DNA from: Planctomycetota bacterium | GTDB taxonomy: Bacteria; Planctomycetota; Planctomycetia; Pirellulales; Pirellulaceae | Length of the DNA stretch: 50,047 bases | Assembly: GCA_029259935.1 (NCBI GenBank) | Contig: JAJDEH010000202.1 | Coordinates: 1 to 50,047 of the forward strand | Reading direction: 5' to 3' | Part shown: piece by piece, positions 9,901-18,370 of the stretch | Layout of the letters: every line of letters begins with the position of its first letter | Position numbering within the stretch: the stretch's first letter is position 1 | Notes under the pieces: generated by a model | Databases searched by the model: none | What the model saw: the letters and a program-made list of their open reading frames with translations, nothing else | What the model was told of the DNA's origin: nothing | Made by a program: the position numbers and the translations under genes

Positions 9901-11924
9901 ACGAATTCTGTTTCCTCGGTCGTCAGATCGAATTCAGCCGCCATAAGTTGCTGGGCCTCTTCCAGTGGCTTGCCGGCCGGCAGTAGCAAATCCTTGGGGC
10001 GGCCCTCGCCGGTCCATCGAGCCGTCGCGGCTGCGACCCGCGAACGAACGCGAAGCAGGTCTCGATCCGCTTCCAACCAGTCAATTACCGGTTGCCAGCA
10101 ACGCAGTAGCGCTTCATGCGCGACACGGACGATCGCCGTCCCGTCGTCCGCATGTCCCGTGGTCAGCAATCGTGCGTCGATCAGTGAATCCACCAACGTC
10201 GACATATCGGAGGTTGATCGCAATTGCGACAGCGCCGCGATCAAGCTCGTTGGCGCGTCGGAATCACGGCCGCCCAAGGTCGCCAGCTTGCGAAATACGC
10301 GTGACAGAGCCTGCCGGACCTTCGCGTCGAGCGCCCCGAAAACTTGGTCGGCTCGCGTCGCCAATGCTCCGTTGACTCCACCCAGTTGCTCGTGGGCTTG
10401 GTGCGTTAGCACGCCTTGGTCCGAGCGAAGTTTATAGAGTTCTTCCAGCGTGAACTCCAGCAACGGCAGGCTGGTTGGATCGGACGCGGCGGTGTCGCGA
10501 AGCACATCGTCGAGGCGTTCGCCTGTTTGCGGATGTTCTTCGAAATGCAAGCCAGCGGCCTGCGCTGGAAAGCGAATCATCTGCCGGATTTCGGCGGGCG
10601 AGGGCGGCAGTAAATCGTACTGGCCGCTGCCTTCCTTGAGGCTGACCAATTCGGGAAGCTCGCCGCACCGTTCGTAAAAATCGCTGCGCAACGTGACGAT
10701 GACCCACACCCGGCCGCTGCGGGCCAGCGCCGACAACGCGTCGACGAAGCCGATTCGTTGCTCGTTGGAGATCCCGTCAAGCGTAAAACCCTCTTCGAAC
10801 TGATCGACGTACAAAACGAGCCGGGCCTGGGGCTGGCTCGCCGCTTCTGCCGCACTATCAAGCCGGCTGGCGGCTTGCGACAAGGCTCCCTTGACCAGCA
10901 AGTAAGCGCCCTTCGGGTTGTCCCTCAGCATGGCCGCTAACTGCTTGGGAGTGGTTCCGTCCGACGCCAATTCGGGTACGGCATGTTCCCGCAACAAAGC
11001 CGTGGCGAGGCCGTCAAACAAATCGCCGGACGATTCGCTGGGCCGCATCGTCGCCCGCCGCCAAAGCCCCACGCCTTCAATCACTCCAGGCTGCGACAGC
11101 AACGGCAAGACGCCCGCCCGCACGAGTGACGATTTTCCGCACCCGCTCATTCCCAAGATCAGCAAAAACCCCCGCTCATCGGCTGACTGGCGGCGCAACG
11201 CATCCAGCACATCGCTGATCGCCCGCGTGCGACCGAAGAAAACGCCCGCATGTTCGAAGTCGAAAGCCTCCAAACCACGAAACGGTGAACCGGCCGTCCA
11301 TGTTGGCGTAGCTTCCGGAATCCGCATGTCCGCGTCTGGTGCGATTCCGAGATCTTTCAGCCGACGCTGGATCAGCTTGCCGACATGTTCTTCCAGCAAT
11401 TCCTCGAACTGCCCGGTGTCGAGGAACGAATGAAAAGCCGCAATCAGCGTCCCGTCTTCGCCGAAAAACCACTTGTTCACGAAAGCGTCGAGTGCTTTTC
11501 TTTGGTTCAGCCGGTCGATCAGCGATGCTTCGTCTTTCAGGCTGACCACCGGATCCGCCTCTTTGCGATAGACGATCAAATCGGGAGCGCCGCGGCGCTG
11601 GTAGCTGTCCAGAGCATCTTCGAATTCATACTCGGTGCCCGACTGATACGGCGAACCATCGGGCCGAGTGATGGTCGTGGGCAGCCGCGTCCCCAGACGG
11701 GACCAAAGAATCGTCACCACAATGTCCGTTTCCGACGGCCGCAGAATTTGGCTTTGAAATGTGTCGTGTGACAGCAGCGGCTCATGCTCCCAAAAGATCG
11801 GCTCAATGGCGACCAGAGGCGCGAAGCGGTTCGTCAATCGCCCCAGCACGCGTTTGGCCACCAGTCGCTCTTCAGCAACATCGCCCGGGGAAGAAACAAA
11901 GATGCGCAGGTTGGGTGTCGGCAT
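6996..11924 (-). CDS. DUF4062-STAND NTPase-WD40 repeat protein (conflict-system type)
   Basis: 1642 residues. Residues 5-115 form a DUF4062 domain (opening RIFVSSPGDVAEER, then FWEHEPLL and GTEYEFEDAL), a TIR-related predicted nucleotide-binding or effector domain. A linker leads to SPFRGLEAFDFEHAGVFFGR and a STAND-type P-loop NTPase (nSTAND1-like) with Walker A GMSGCGKSS (258-266), Walker B LVLYVDQFEE (369-378) and sensor-like TLRSDFYER. A winged-helix-like part (to about 665) precedes a membrane helix (about 689-711), a charged coiled coil (712-765) and about 18 WD40 blades. By family, such proteins sense a ligand with the repeats, oligomerise through the NTPase and fire the N-terminal effector, often against phage. 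No ribosome site is visible before ATG 11924. The gene is convergent with the broken kinase gene and divergent from the BlaI gene at 12218, and stands alone. Confidence 0.9.
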   Translation of the reverse strand: MPTPNLRIFVSSPGDVAEERLVAKRVLGRLTNRFAPLVAIEPIFWEHEPLLSHDTFQSQILRPSETDIVVTILWSRLGTRLPTTITRPDGSPYQSGTEYEFEDALDSYQRRGAPDLIVYRKEADPVVSLKDEASLIDRLNQRKALDAFVNKWFFGEDGTLIAAFHSFLDTGQFEELLEEHVGKLIQRRLKDLGIAPDADMRIPEATPTWTAGSPFRGLEAFDFEHAGVFFGRTRAISDVLDALRRQSADERGFLLILGMSGCGKSSLVRAGVLPLLSQPGVIEGVGLWRRATMRPSESSGDLFDGLATALLREHAVPELASDGTTPKQLAAMLRDNPKGAYLLVKGALSQAASRLDSAAEAASQPQARLVLYVDQFEEGFTLDGISNEQRIGFVDALSALARSGRVWVIVTLRSDFYERCGELPELVSLKEGSGQYDLLPPSPAEIRQMIRFPAQAAGLHFEEHPQTGERLDDVLRDTAASDPTSLPLLEFTLEELYKLRSDQGVLTHQAHEQLGGVNGALATRADQVFGALDAKVRQALSRVFRKLATLGGRDSDAPTSLIAALSQLRSTSDMSTLVDSLIDARLLTTGHADDGTAIVRVAHEALLRCWQPVIDWLEADRDLLRVRSRVAAATARWTGEGRPKDLLLPAGKPLEEAQQLMAAEFDLTTEETEFVGASSLQAIKKAKIKLSAIAALVFLAVLATTGGLVANYQRSLAREAQIKAEDAREDEETARKKADQESGRANQLAKEARRERDRAREQLARNHWSNGVTQRDSFQDLLASGHYFARSAALFVESPANQRNARLAYETQIRGVRLRSILENKSHVFGAQWSTNGDQLLTWGDRFLTVWNANSNEKIVEFDPGGYVAGAMFSRDEQHILSWDSALGGSVWLWDVDMDEALLQLKHDKSINGAIFNKDETCILSWGGEWDKPSMLKLWDAKTGQTLLALQHDKKVSGAVFSRDEQRILSWSSDKTVRVWDVNSGRELVQCKHDNSLFGAMFSKDEKTILSWSYGKQLRLWDATTGDARLEVESPVGLIDAVLSSDETRIMSWGGGGFGSPADGYAGRSGELHVWDAETGQQTLRLRHDEDISGAVFSRDESRILSWGRDDTVRLWDSKTGTEQFSIQFEGDAQWATFNQSETCILSWGGAFGAKMGTVRISDAETGASLCQLKHGEEIGGAAFSPDETRLLTWGENSLRVWDIRTDAALLRIAHEDCSGVSLSRDESRILTWGKNGGMKLCSTDDGSELCQFPHPRAVHGARFSREEDKILTWSRDGEVRIWDSASGTQLVKFAHDLPAKGALFSNDESRVLSWSGQEEACLWDAETGERMVRLEHYYDVGGVVFSPDESRILTWGTADDLKKWLVRLWDTRTGKVLHSVEHQEYVGGAVFSPDESRIMSWDHDGFVKLWDAGNGDSIVTLDHNADGEDDYGLPHAVYGAVFNRDGRRILTYGGRELVSDGFVQLWDADSGQSLWQLPHSEASAAIFSHDEHRVLSWGRDDAARLWDVGSGELLVEVRHEPGLVGATFSEDESRILTWAHDGAVNLWDVESGKLLLQFEQGGAVSQASFSSDESRILSRNAQGVSLWDTRVDYELPPEHSVLRFEIRTGTRLDERLSRLQALTRDEWIQRKRQLAGLTIAK

Positions 11925-12114
11925 GAAACAGGCAGGGAAAATTGCTCAAAGATCAGGTTGTCGCACCACATTAACCCGTAACGCGTGCGGCAAGCATTCT
12001 ATTCCACGGGATTCCGAAGCGACAACATCACACGTTCGCGGTTCGCAAGGGCAGGAAGCGACGCCGCAACAAAACGGCTCCTTGCCTGACGCGAAAGAAA
12101 ATTGCGGAAGTCGC

Positions 12115-12165
12115 TTGACACCTCAGATGGTTTATCTTACCTTATGGTCAGACGTGATATCTGAG
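12115..12165 (+). promoter_or_regulatory. Promoter and probable BlaI operators upstream of the first blaI-M56 pair
   Basis: TTGACA (12115-12120) and TACCTT (12138-12143) are 17 bases apart, a good sigma-70-like pair. Two imperfect dyads overlap it: AGAT-N5-ATCT (12125-12137) in the spacer and TCAGA-N7-TCTGA (12148-12164) just downstream. The outer bases also form a perfect pair, CTCAGAT and ATCTGAG. BlaI-family repressors bind two such dyads at their own promoter, so autoregulation is likely. The assignment is by position and symmetry only. Confidence 0.5.
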
Positions 12166-12217
12166 AGCGACGGCACGTCACATTCCCGCCCCACAAACAT
12201 CCACCGGAGGGTGCACC

Positions 12218-12625
12218 TTGACCGCGAAGATTCGATTGACCGAAGCTCAGTTTGCCGTGCTGGAGGCCCTCTGGCGCGATGGCCCGCGGACGATTCGCCA
12301 GTTGACGACGAGTCTCTATCCCGCGGAATCGACCTCCGACTACGCCACGGTGCAAAAACTGTTGGACCAACTGGAAGAGAAAAACTGCGCGGCCCGCGAC
12401 CGATCGCAAATGGCCCACGTCTTTCGAGCCACGGTGGATCGCGGCGATTTGCTCGACGCACAGCTTCAGGACATGGCCGACCGGCTGTGCGATGGTTCGC
12501 TCACGCCGGTCCTGATACACCTGGTGGAAAGCACCAAGCTTTCCAAAAAGGATCGTCAGACGTTGCAGCGAATGTTGGATGAAGCGAAACAAGCCAAGAA
12601 AAAGCCGAAGCGAGAAGAACCATGA
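12218..12625 (+). CDS. BlaI/MecI/CopY-family transcriptional repressor
   Basis: 135 residues, the usual length for the family. The N-terminal winged helix reads LTEAQFAVLEALWRDGPRTIRQL, then DYATVQKLLDQLEEK (recognition region) and a short wing; the C-terminal part is a dimerisation helix bundle ending in a lysine-rich tail. BlaI proteins repress their own operon as dimers and are released when a partner M56 protease signals. The start is TTG at 12218, supported by GGAGG six to seven bases upstream (12206-12210); the GTG at 12211 is out of frame. The stop overlaps the ATG of the M56 gene (ATGA at 12622-12625), so the two are translationally coupled. A promoter with two dyads lies about 75-100 bases upstream. 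Confidence 0.9.
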   Translation: MTAKIRLTEAQFAVLEALWRDGPRTIRQLTTSLYPAESTSDYATVQKLLDQLEEKNCAARDRSQMAHVFRATVDRGDLLDAQLQDMADRLCDGSLTPVLIHLVESTKLSKKDRQTLQRMLDEAKQAKKKPKREEP

Positions 12626-15600
12626 TCGAACAGCTATTACGCATCGGAGTGACCAATGCCATCGTGGCGGCTGGTTTGGCCGTGGCCGTCTATTTGATCA
12701 CCCGTCTGTTTCGCAACGCGCCTCTGGCCCATCTGCTGTGGCTCGGCGTGCTTCTAAAGCTGGTGACGCCGCCGATTGTTGACCTGCCGGTGGTCAATCC
12801 CTATGTCGCGGAGGCGGTTGCCGCGCCCGCGGCGGACGGCCTACTGACAGCCGATCATCGCGGGCACGCTGATCTTCATGCGTCGACCGCAGTTGAAGAA
12901 TTAGCACTGCCCAGAAGCGGCTCGTCGCTAATTACGGACGTGACTTCTTCGACGATTCCTGAAGCCGAGAGGGGCCAACCACTCGTGGCTGATGCGAGCG
13001 TGGTCGGGTCCATCAAGCTGGCGGCAGTCGAGGAAGCCGCGCCGCGCCGCTGGACGTTGTCTTGGCTAACACCGCTGCATGTGATCGCGGCGATGTGGGC
13101 CGCCGGAGCGGTTCTGATGTTGGCGTTGACGATTGGCCGGCTCGTTCGGTTCACGCGACTCGTTCGCCACGCGAGCCTGGCACCATCGCAACTGATTCAC
13201 GATGTCGCGGAACTAGCACGGCTCGCCAAGCTGAACGTGGTTCCCGAGCTGCGCATTTGTGGAATTCGCGTTGTGCCGTCCGTGATGGGAGCGGGCAGGG
13301 GTGCCGTGATCCTGCTATCGGAGCCGCTGTTGAAAACGCTCAGCGACGACCAGCGGGCGACCATGTTGGCGCACGAGTTGGCTCATCTGCGCCGACGAGA
13401 TCATTGGCTGATCTGGCTGGAAATTGTCGTTACCAGCTTGTACTGGTGGCATCCCGTGGCCTGGCTCGCTCGCCGTCAGTTGCGACGCGCTGCCGACATG
13501 TGCTGCGACGGTTGGGTCCTGAAATGGTTTCCCGGCAAAGCGGTAGCTTACGCCGAGAGCATGATGAAGTCGGTGGAGTTTCTTGGCACGGGCAGCACGG
13601 TTCCGGCCGCGCCCGCGCTCGGATTTGGTAGACCCAATCAGTTAATTAAGAGATTCGACATGGTTCTTCAGAATCGGGCCCAACATCGATTGACTCGGCC
13701 GTTGCAACTCGCGGTCTTGGCAGCAGGCCTTATTCTGTTGCCGCTTTCACCATTGTTGGTTGTAGGGCAAAAAGCAAGTGAGACACTCGCTGCCGAGAAA
13801 GAAACTGCCAGCGAAGAGGATCACAACATTCGCTTGCCGGCCAAAGTGAAGGGCCGAGTCGTGAGCGAAAAAGGCGAACCGGTAGCCGACGCCCGGGTCG
13901 TTGTGGAACTCGTGGACAAAGGCGCGAATGCGGGAATGGTCACCATGACTTACAATCACCGCACGATTCGAACCTGGCGAGCAACAACGGATGAAGCCGG
14001 CCGATACGAAATTGACACCGGCGATCTCGGGCCACAACCGCCACACCGTCATTTCAACGCGCGGGCTCGCGCCGCCGGCTACGCCGAATACAAATCGCGT
14101 TACGCTTGGACCACCAAGACGGTATTGGAGAAAGCAAGCCTGGAGACTATCAAGCTGCCCGAAGGGCGAGTTGTTCGAGGCCGGGTTCTTGGTCCCGGCG
14201 GCGGCCCGGCAAGCAATGTCGTGATTCAGAAAGCGGGCAACTTCAACCTAAACAAATCATGGTTCCCCCATCCGTCCGCCGGCAAGGAAGACGGCACCTT
14301 CGAAATCACGATCCCGACAGACTTGGACTTAGTGGTACTGCTGGTCGTTGCCGACGATCTGGTGCCGCGCCGCTTGGAGGTTGCCCAGGAGACGAAGGAT
14401 CTTGGTGACATCGCCATGCGCCATGGAACGATCTTGACCGGACATGTACTCAACCAAAAGGGCAAGCCCGTCGCTGGCGCGGTGGTTGCCATCGAGGAAG
14501 TGGCGAACGGCGATGCGGACCTGAGCGGATTCAAGCCGCGGTTCGCGACCAAGAGTGACGAGAAGGGCCGCTATCGGTTTCCGCCGGTCATTGGTACGTT
14601 CAAACTGTGGGTTACGCACGGATCGCTCACCTACGATCGTATTGAAGATCGATATCTTCGGGCCAGCGCGCCGCCGCCTTTTATTGCTCCGCGGCTAGTC
14701 GAGGTGGATGGCGAAGCGATGCAACAGGAAGTTGAACTTCAGGCAGGTCCCACGCTGAGGGTGCAGGGCACGATTCGTTGGGCGGACGGCACGCCCGTTC
14801 CAAATGCGAGCGTGACGGTGGGAACGATTTTGGAAGGAACCCGTCGTGGAATCAACCTAGGATTCGCCCGTACGAACAAAGACGGCGTGTATTCCTTGGA
14901 ACTCCTCAAACCAATGCGAGATGTCAGCATCAGCACGTTCGGCGCGCGGGATGCCGATGGAGAGTGGCATCAAGCGCATCCGGCGGATGCCGTGCGGGCA
15001 CATCGCAAACAACCTCAATTCATGACGTTCAAACTGATCGAAGAGGATTTGAAAGAGGCGGATTGGGAGTTAAGGCCCTTGCAGCAACCGGGCGTACGAC
15101 GCGCGCCGGCGGCAAGGCCAGGCGAACCGCAATTACAGGTCGTTCCAGCGGGGCGAGCCGAGCGGACGATTCAAGCACACGAGGGGATGACAAGATATTT
15201 GGTATGGTCTCCAGACGGAAAATCCGTGGCCAGCGGCAGTCTCGTTGACCGAAGCGGCCAAGACGAGATCAGGTTGTGGGATGTCGCCACCGGCAAGCAA
15301 ATATGGAATGCTCGATTGCCGGATGGAGAATCGCCTTGCTCGCTGGCGTTTTCGCCGGATGGATCGACCGTGGCCTTGGGCGGCAACGGCCGGATCGCGC
15401 TGCACGACGCGGCCACGGGAGAGCGTCGACGAACGTTGACCGGCCATGGCGGGGCGTGTGTCTTTTGCATCGCCTTTTCAGCCGATGGCAGCCAGATCGC
15501 AACGGGCGGAGGCCAAGGCAACAACAACCTCTGCTTGTGGGATGCGGCATCCGGTGAGCTCAAGGCAACCCTGGTGGGGCATGAAGACGAAGTGATTTCC

Positions 15601-16257
15601 GTCGCCTTCTCGCGAGACGGCAAGCAACTGATTAGCGCCGCCGGCCAAAAGGACCCCACCGTTCGCCTGTGGAACATCGAAGCCGGACGACTGACCAAGA
15701 CCATGACGGAGTTTACCGGTACCTGGCGACAGGCTTTTTCTCGTCAAGGCGACGTCTTTGCGGAAGTACGAGCGGGCCGCGTGACACTGTGGGACGTGCG
15801 TACGGGCAAGCTACGCCAGTCGCTGAAAACAAGTTCTGAATCTTCCGGTTCGGGAACCGTCACCGCGGCGCGTCTCATTCAGACCGTGACCATCTCGTAC
15901 AATAGCAAGTTCATTGCGGCCGGCGACAGCTCGGGCACCATCGATGTCTGGGACGCCAAGTCTGGATCGCTGCTGCAATCTTTCGACGCAGCCGACCAAG
16001 TCAACTCAATTGCTTTCTCTCGCGACGGAAAGCGAATTGCCGCGGGATGCCGTAATGGCGGCTTGCGAGTCTGGAAGATGGCTTCGCCCATGGATGATTC
16101 CGAGAAGCCTCGGCGACTGAAGCCCGTTCTGGATCGATTGCGGCCGGGAAAGGCGCTCGATCCCGCAACCCAACGAAAGATCGATCTCTACGAAAAGTCG
16201 TTTCGTTTGCAAACAGAAATCGGGTCCCGATCTGGAAAATCGGCACCCGAGGATTGA
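12622..16257 (+). CDS. BlaR1-like M56 metalloprotease fused to regulatory-like domains and a WD40 propeller
   Basis: 1211 residues. The first 380 form an M56 peptidase: membrane helices at about 12-28, 34-55 and 150-173, the zinc motif HELAH (251-255), and CCD (294-296) with D292 at the place where a glutamate zinc ligand is usual; a fourth helix lies near 355-378. Next come several carboxypeptidase-regulatory-like beta domains (about 400-800), marked by VKGRVVSEKGEPVADARV, VVRGRVLGPGG and ILTGHVLNQKGKPVAGAVV. The C-terminus (about 846-1160) has seven WD40 blades (EIRLWD, IALHD, LCLWD, VRLWN, VTLWD, IDVWD, LRVWK), enough for one closed propeller. In BlaR1 a ligand-binding domain outside the membrane activates the inner-membrane protease, which inactivates BlaI. 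Here the beta domains and propeller take the sensor position; the ligand is unknown. Confidence 0.88.
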   Translation: MIEQLLRIGVTNAIVAAGLAVAVYLITRLFRNAPLAHLLWLGVLLKLVTPPIVDLPVVNPYVAEAVAAPAADGLLTADHRGHADLHASTAVEELALPRSGSSLITDVTSSTIPEAERGQPLVADASVVGSIKLAAVEEAAPRRWTLSWLTPLHVIAAMWAAGAVLMLALTIGRLVRFTRLVRHASLAPSQLIHDVAELARLAKLNVVPELRICGIRVVPSVMGAGRGAVILLSEPLLKTLSDDQRATMLAHELAHLRRRDHWLIWLEIVVTSLYWWHPVAWLARRQLRRAADMCCDGWVLKWFPGKAVAYAESMMKSVEFLGTGSTVPAAPALGFGRPNQLIKRFDMVLQNRAQHRLTRPLQLAVLAAGLILLPLSPLLVVGQKASETLAAEKETASEEDHNIRLPAKVKGRVVSEKGEPVADARVVVELVDKGANAGMVTMTYNHRTIRTWRATTDEAGRYEIDTGDLGPQPPHRHFNARARAAGYAEYKSRYAWTTKTVLEKASLETIKLPEGRVVRGRVLGPGGGPASNVVIQKAGNFNLNKSWFPHPSAGKEDGTFEITIPTDLDLVVLLVVADDLVPRRLEVAQETKDLGDIAMRHGTILTGHVLNQKGKPVAGAVVAIEEVANGDADLSGFKPRFATKSDEKGRYRFPPVIGTFKLWVTHGSLTYDRIEDRYLRASAPPPFIAPRLVEVDGEAMQQEVELQAGPTLRVQGTIRWADGTPVPNASVTVGTILEGTRRGINLGFARTNKDGVYSLELLKPMRDVSISTFGARDADGEWHQAHPADAVRAHRKQPQFMTFKLIEEDLKEADWELRPLQQPGVRRAPAARPGEPQLQVVPAGRAERTIQAHEGMTRYLVWSPDGKSVASGSLVDRSGQDEIRLWDVATGKQIWNARLPDGESPCSLAFSPDGSTVALGGNGRIALHDAATGERRRTLTGHGGACVFCIAFSADGSQIATGGGQGNNNLCLWDAASGELKATLVGHEDEVISVAFSRDGKQLISAAGQKDPTVRLWNIEAGRLTKTMTEFTGTWRQAFSRQGDVFAEVRAGRVTLWDVRTGKLRQSLKTSSESSGSGTVTAARLIQTVTISYNSKFIAAGDSSGTIDVWDAKSGSLLQSFDAADQVNSIAFSRDGKRIAAGCRNGGLRVWKMASPMDDSEKPRRLKPVLDRLRPGKALDPATQRKIDLYEKSFRLQTEIGSRSGKSAPED

Positions 16258-16393
16258 CCTGGCCGCGCGGATGCGGACTGATGAACATCGGCGAGTCGCA
16301 TTCGGAATAGAAACCGAAGCCGGGCAATCCATGTTGAGGTAGAACGGATTGACAAGGCAGGACGCGAAAACGCGGCCTCGCCCGCGGTCAATC

Positions 16394-16684
16394 TTAGCAT
16401 CTACCGCTGCTGACTCCCGTAGTGCTGATAACATCCACATGGTTGATAATTCGTTCCACTTGGGGCGTTTTTCGCAGCAGTTCTTGCAGGACTTGTTTGA
16501 GATAAAAGCTGGGCACGCAGCCAGTCAGAGTGAGGACTCCTTCCTCGTAATGCCAATGCACTTTGCAAAAGACAAACGCATAGTCGCACTCGTCGATTTG
16601 ACGTTGGATCAGTTCTTCAACATGCTGCTCCACGATCGTCTCTTGACAGTCCACGAGTCTCTTTGGCCGATCCATGAGATTCAA
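16394..16684 (-). CDS. BON-domain protein
   Basis: About 96 residues. The core, WHYEEGVLTLTGCVPSFYLKQ followed by ELLRKTPQVERIINHVDVI, is the alpha/beta pattern of a BON domain, a small module that contacts membranes or other envelope proteins. There is no signal peptide, so the single domain is probably cytoplasmic or acts with a partner. The start is TTG at 16684, reading NLMDRPKRL after the first residue; AAGGAG lies seven bases before it, whereas the ATG at 16675 is too far from that site. It lies downstream of the small membrane gene on the same strand and converges with the M56-WD40 gene. Confidence 0.7.
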   Translation of the reverse strand: MNLMDRPKRLVDCQETIVEQHVEELIQRQIDECDYAFVFCKVHWHYEEGVLTLTGCVPSFYLKQVLQELLRKTPQVERIINHVDVISTTGVSSGRC

Positions 16685-16863
16685 GGGGTTTCTCCTTTGA
16701 ATTTTGGCCCCGCCGCGCATCATTCGACCGAGGGCTTTCAACGTTGCCTATCGGGACATGTCCGCCAACAAATCCTTTGGCCAAGCCAGAGATTCGCGAA
16801 ACTCCACCTTCCCTGTAACTACGCCGTCAGCCACAGTTTCACGAATCAAGCCATGGCGGGAAC

Positions 16864-17073
16864 TCAATAGGGCAGCGACCAGTAGTGGAACGAGTCCAAT
16901 TCACCGGTACCGCCGCCCAGACTGGCAAGCCAGATCACGAGGGCCATCACCACGAAGGCGATGACCAGCACGACCATGGCCGCGATACGGTCGCGACGCA
17001 ATTCGTCGTCCCGAGGTTGGTGCTTGGGGCTGTGGTGCCCGAAAGCTGGGGAGGGCTTTGTGACCATGAACAT
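16864..17073 (-). CDS. Small single-span membrane protein, hypothetical
   Basis: 69 residues starting MFMVTKPSPAF, with a polar charged stretch (HQPRDDELRRDR) followed by one strong membrane helix, AAMVVLVIAFVVMALVIWLA, and a short tail ending YWSLPY. By the positive-inside rule the N-terminus should be cytoplasmic. The start is supported by GAGAGG six bases upstream of ATG 17073; the longer frame to 17181 has no such site. I do not recognise a family. It is followed on the same strand by the BON-domain gene after about 180 bases. Confidence 0.55.
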   Translation of the reverse strand: MFMVTKPSPAFGHHSPKHQPRDDELRRDRIAAMVVLVIAFVVMALVIWLASLGGGTGELDSFHYWSLPY

Positions 17074-17558
17074 GGTACACCTCTCTTTCTGAAGTGGCGT
17101 TACAGCATCAAAGCCGCGCCTTTTACAAGTGCAATTCACATGCCATGCCGGCCGTCCATCGTCGCTCGTTTCAGCCGTCAATCAAATACCGTGGAACGGC
17201 TTTCCCAAGCCGTTATTGGGGGGTGAGCTGGGACGACCAAGGCACGCTGTTCGCGCGCGGTTTCGCACGGCAGCAAGGCGGAGTTGACACAGTTCTCACT
17301 GCGGTTGCACAAGGTGGCCGTGTTCTTGTCGACAACAGTGAATTGGCATAAAAAAGAACTGGTATGAAAAGTGCAACATCACAAGATAATGGTTTGCACG
17401 GCAACGCTGAAGGGTCCAACCAAATCCGAGTTACGAAAGTCGAAACAATTCAAAACGTGCGGAATTTGGGTTGCCTAACACGCGCCGCCGCGCAACAGTT
17501 ACCGACAAAGTCTCTAGTCGGGGGAAACACCAACCTTGCATAGGGAAAGCCAAAGATC
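17074..17558. other. 485-base intergenic region with two short palindromes
   Basis: No convincing gene is seen here; the 85-residue plus-strand frame at 17094-17351 has no ribosome site and looks non-coding. The stretch holds a perfect hairpin at 17195-17214 (eight-base stem AACGGCTT, loop TCCC) not followed by a T-run, and a ten-base palindrome TTGTCGACAA at 17326-17335. It separates the divergent small membrane gene and the TerB-like gene, so the promoters of both should lie in it. Confidence 0.6.
17195..17214. repeat. Perfect hairpin, 8-bp stem and 4-base loop
   Basis: AACGGCTT (17195-17202), loop TCCC, AAGCCGTT (17207-17214). It lies about 120 bases upstream of the small membrane gene on the minus strand. 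There is no U-tract on either side, so it is not a classical terminator; it may be an operator or part of a leader. Confidence 0.55.
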
Positions 17559-18125
17559 ATGTCCGAGAATATCTTCAAGAAACGCGAAAATGCTTTGGAA
17601 TATGAGTTTTTTCACCGGGTCGACCAGGAATTGCTCGCTAAACTCAAGGCCCAGCTAGACTTCGAGAAGCAAGAGCAGGCCTTGACGGATGCGACGGGAA
17701 TCAAGGACGAAGCCGTACTCGCGGAACTTGTCGGGCTGGGCATTCGCAGCGAGACGATCTTCGCTCTGTCGTTGTTTCCACTCGTGTGGGTCGCTTGGTC
17801 GGATGGGAAGATTGCGGAAACGGAACGGAAAGCGATCCTGGAGGCGGCTCATTCGTCGGGTCACGAGCGGGACACCGCCAGCCATCAACTGATTGAACGC
17901 TGGCTGGACCACGAGCCAGGCGACACCTTGCGAATAGCCTGGAAAGACTATGTGCAGGCCGCTCGCGAGACCCTGACCGGTGAAGCGAGCCTGGCGTTGA
18001 AGGACGATATCGTCCAACGCACTCGAGCCGTCGCGGAATCCGCCGGCGGCATTCTCGGATTCCACAAGATCTCCGACGAGCAAAACGAAATCTTGGCTGA
18101 AGTCGAAGCCACTTTTGAAGCGTAG
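17559..18125 (+). CDS. TerB-like domain protein
   Basis: 188 residues, cytoplasmic. The N-terminal 65 residues are a charged helical region (KKRENALEYEFFHRVDQELL, then DEAVLAELVGLGI). The centre, LVWVAWSDGKIAETERKAILEAA, matches the TerB signature in which an acidic helical bundle carries W-x-DG-x-I-x-x-x-ER; the rest is an all-helical bundle ending in an acidic tail. TerB-like proteins bind metal ions and are found near tellurite-resistance and membrane-stress genes, but here no ter genes are close, so the role is open. Similar N-terminal extensions occur in planctomycete TerB proteins as far as I recall. The ribosome site is weak (AGGGAAAG about ten bases upstream). Confidence 0.75.
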   Translation: MSENIFKKRENALEYEFFHRVDQELLAKLKAQLDFEKQEQALTDATGIKDEAVLAELVGLGIRSETIFALSLFPLVWVAWSDGKIAETERKAILEAAHSSGHERDTASHQLIERWLDHEPGDTLRIAWKDYVQAARETLTGEASLALKDDIVQRTRAVAESAGGILGFHKISDEQNEILAEVEATFEA

Positions 18126-18370
18126 CGGTCGCCATAGGTGTAACTCCCCACGGTTTGCGTTGGAGGGCCTTCGCCTGAAGTTGGGATGATTGGCCGTCAG
18201 ATCAACTCGTGCTGATTGGCGGGCTCGTTGCCAGCGCGGAGGACGAGGGAGATGGAACGGCCCTCATTTGGTACGGCAGAATTATCAGTGATGTAGCGCA
18301 TGGATACCTCGCGCCGGCCTATAATGGAGACACGCCTTCCAAGTCGTCATTTGCCCACCGCTCGACTGCA

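Noticed and set aside
17094..17351. 85-residue plus-strand frame
   Set aside because: No ribosome site, no recognisable pattern, and it contains the hairpin at 17195-17214.
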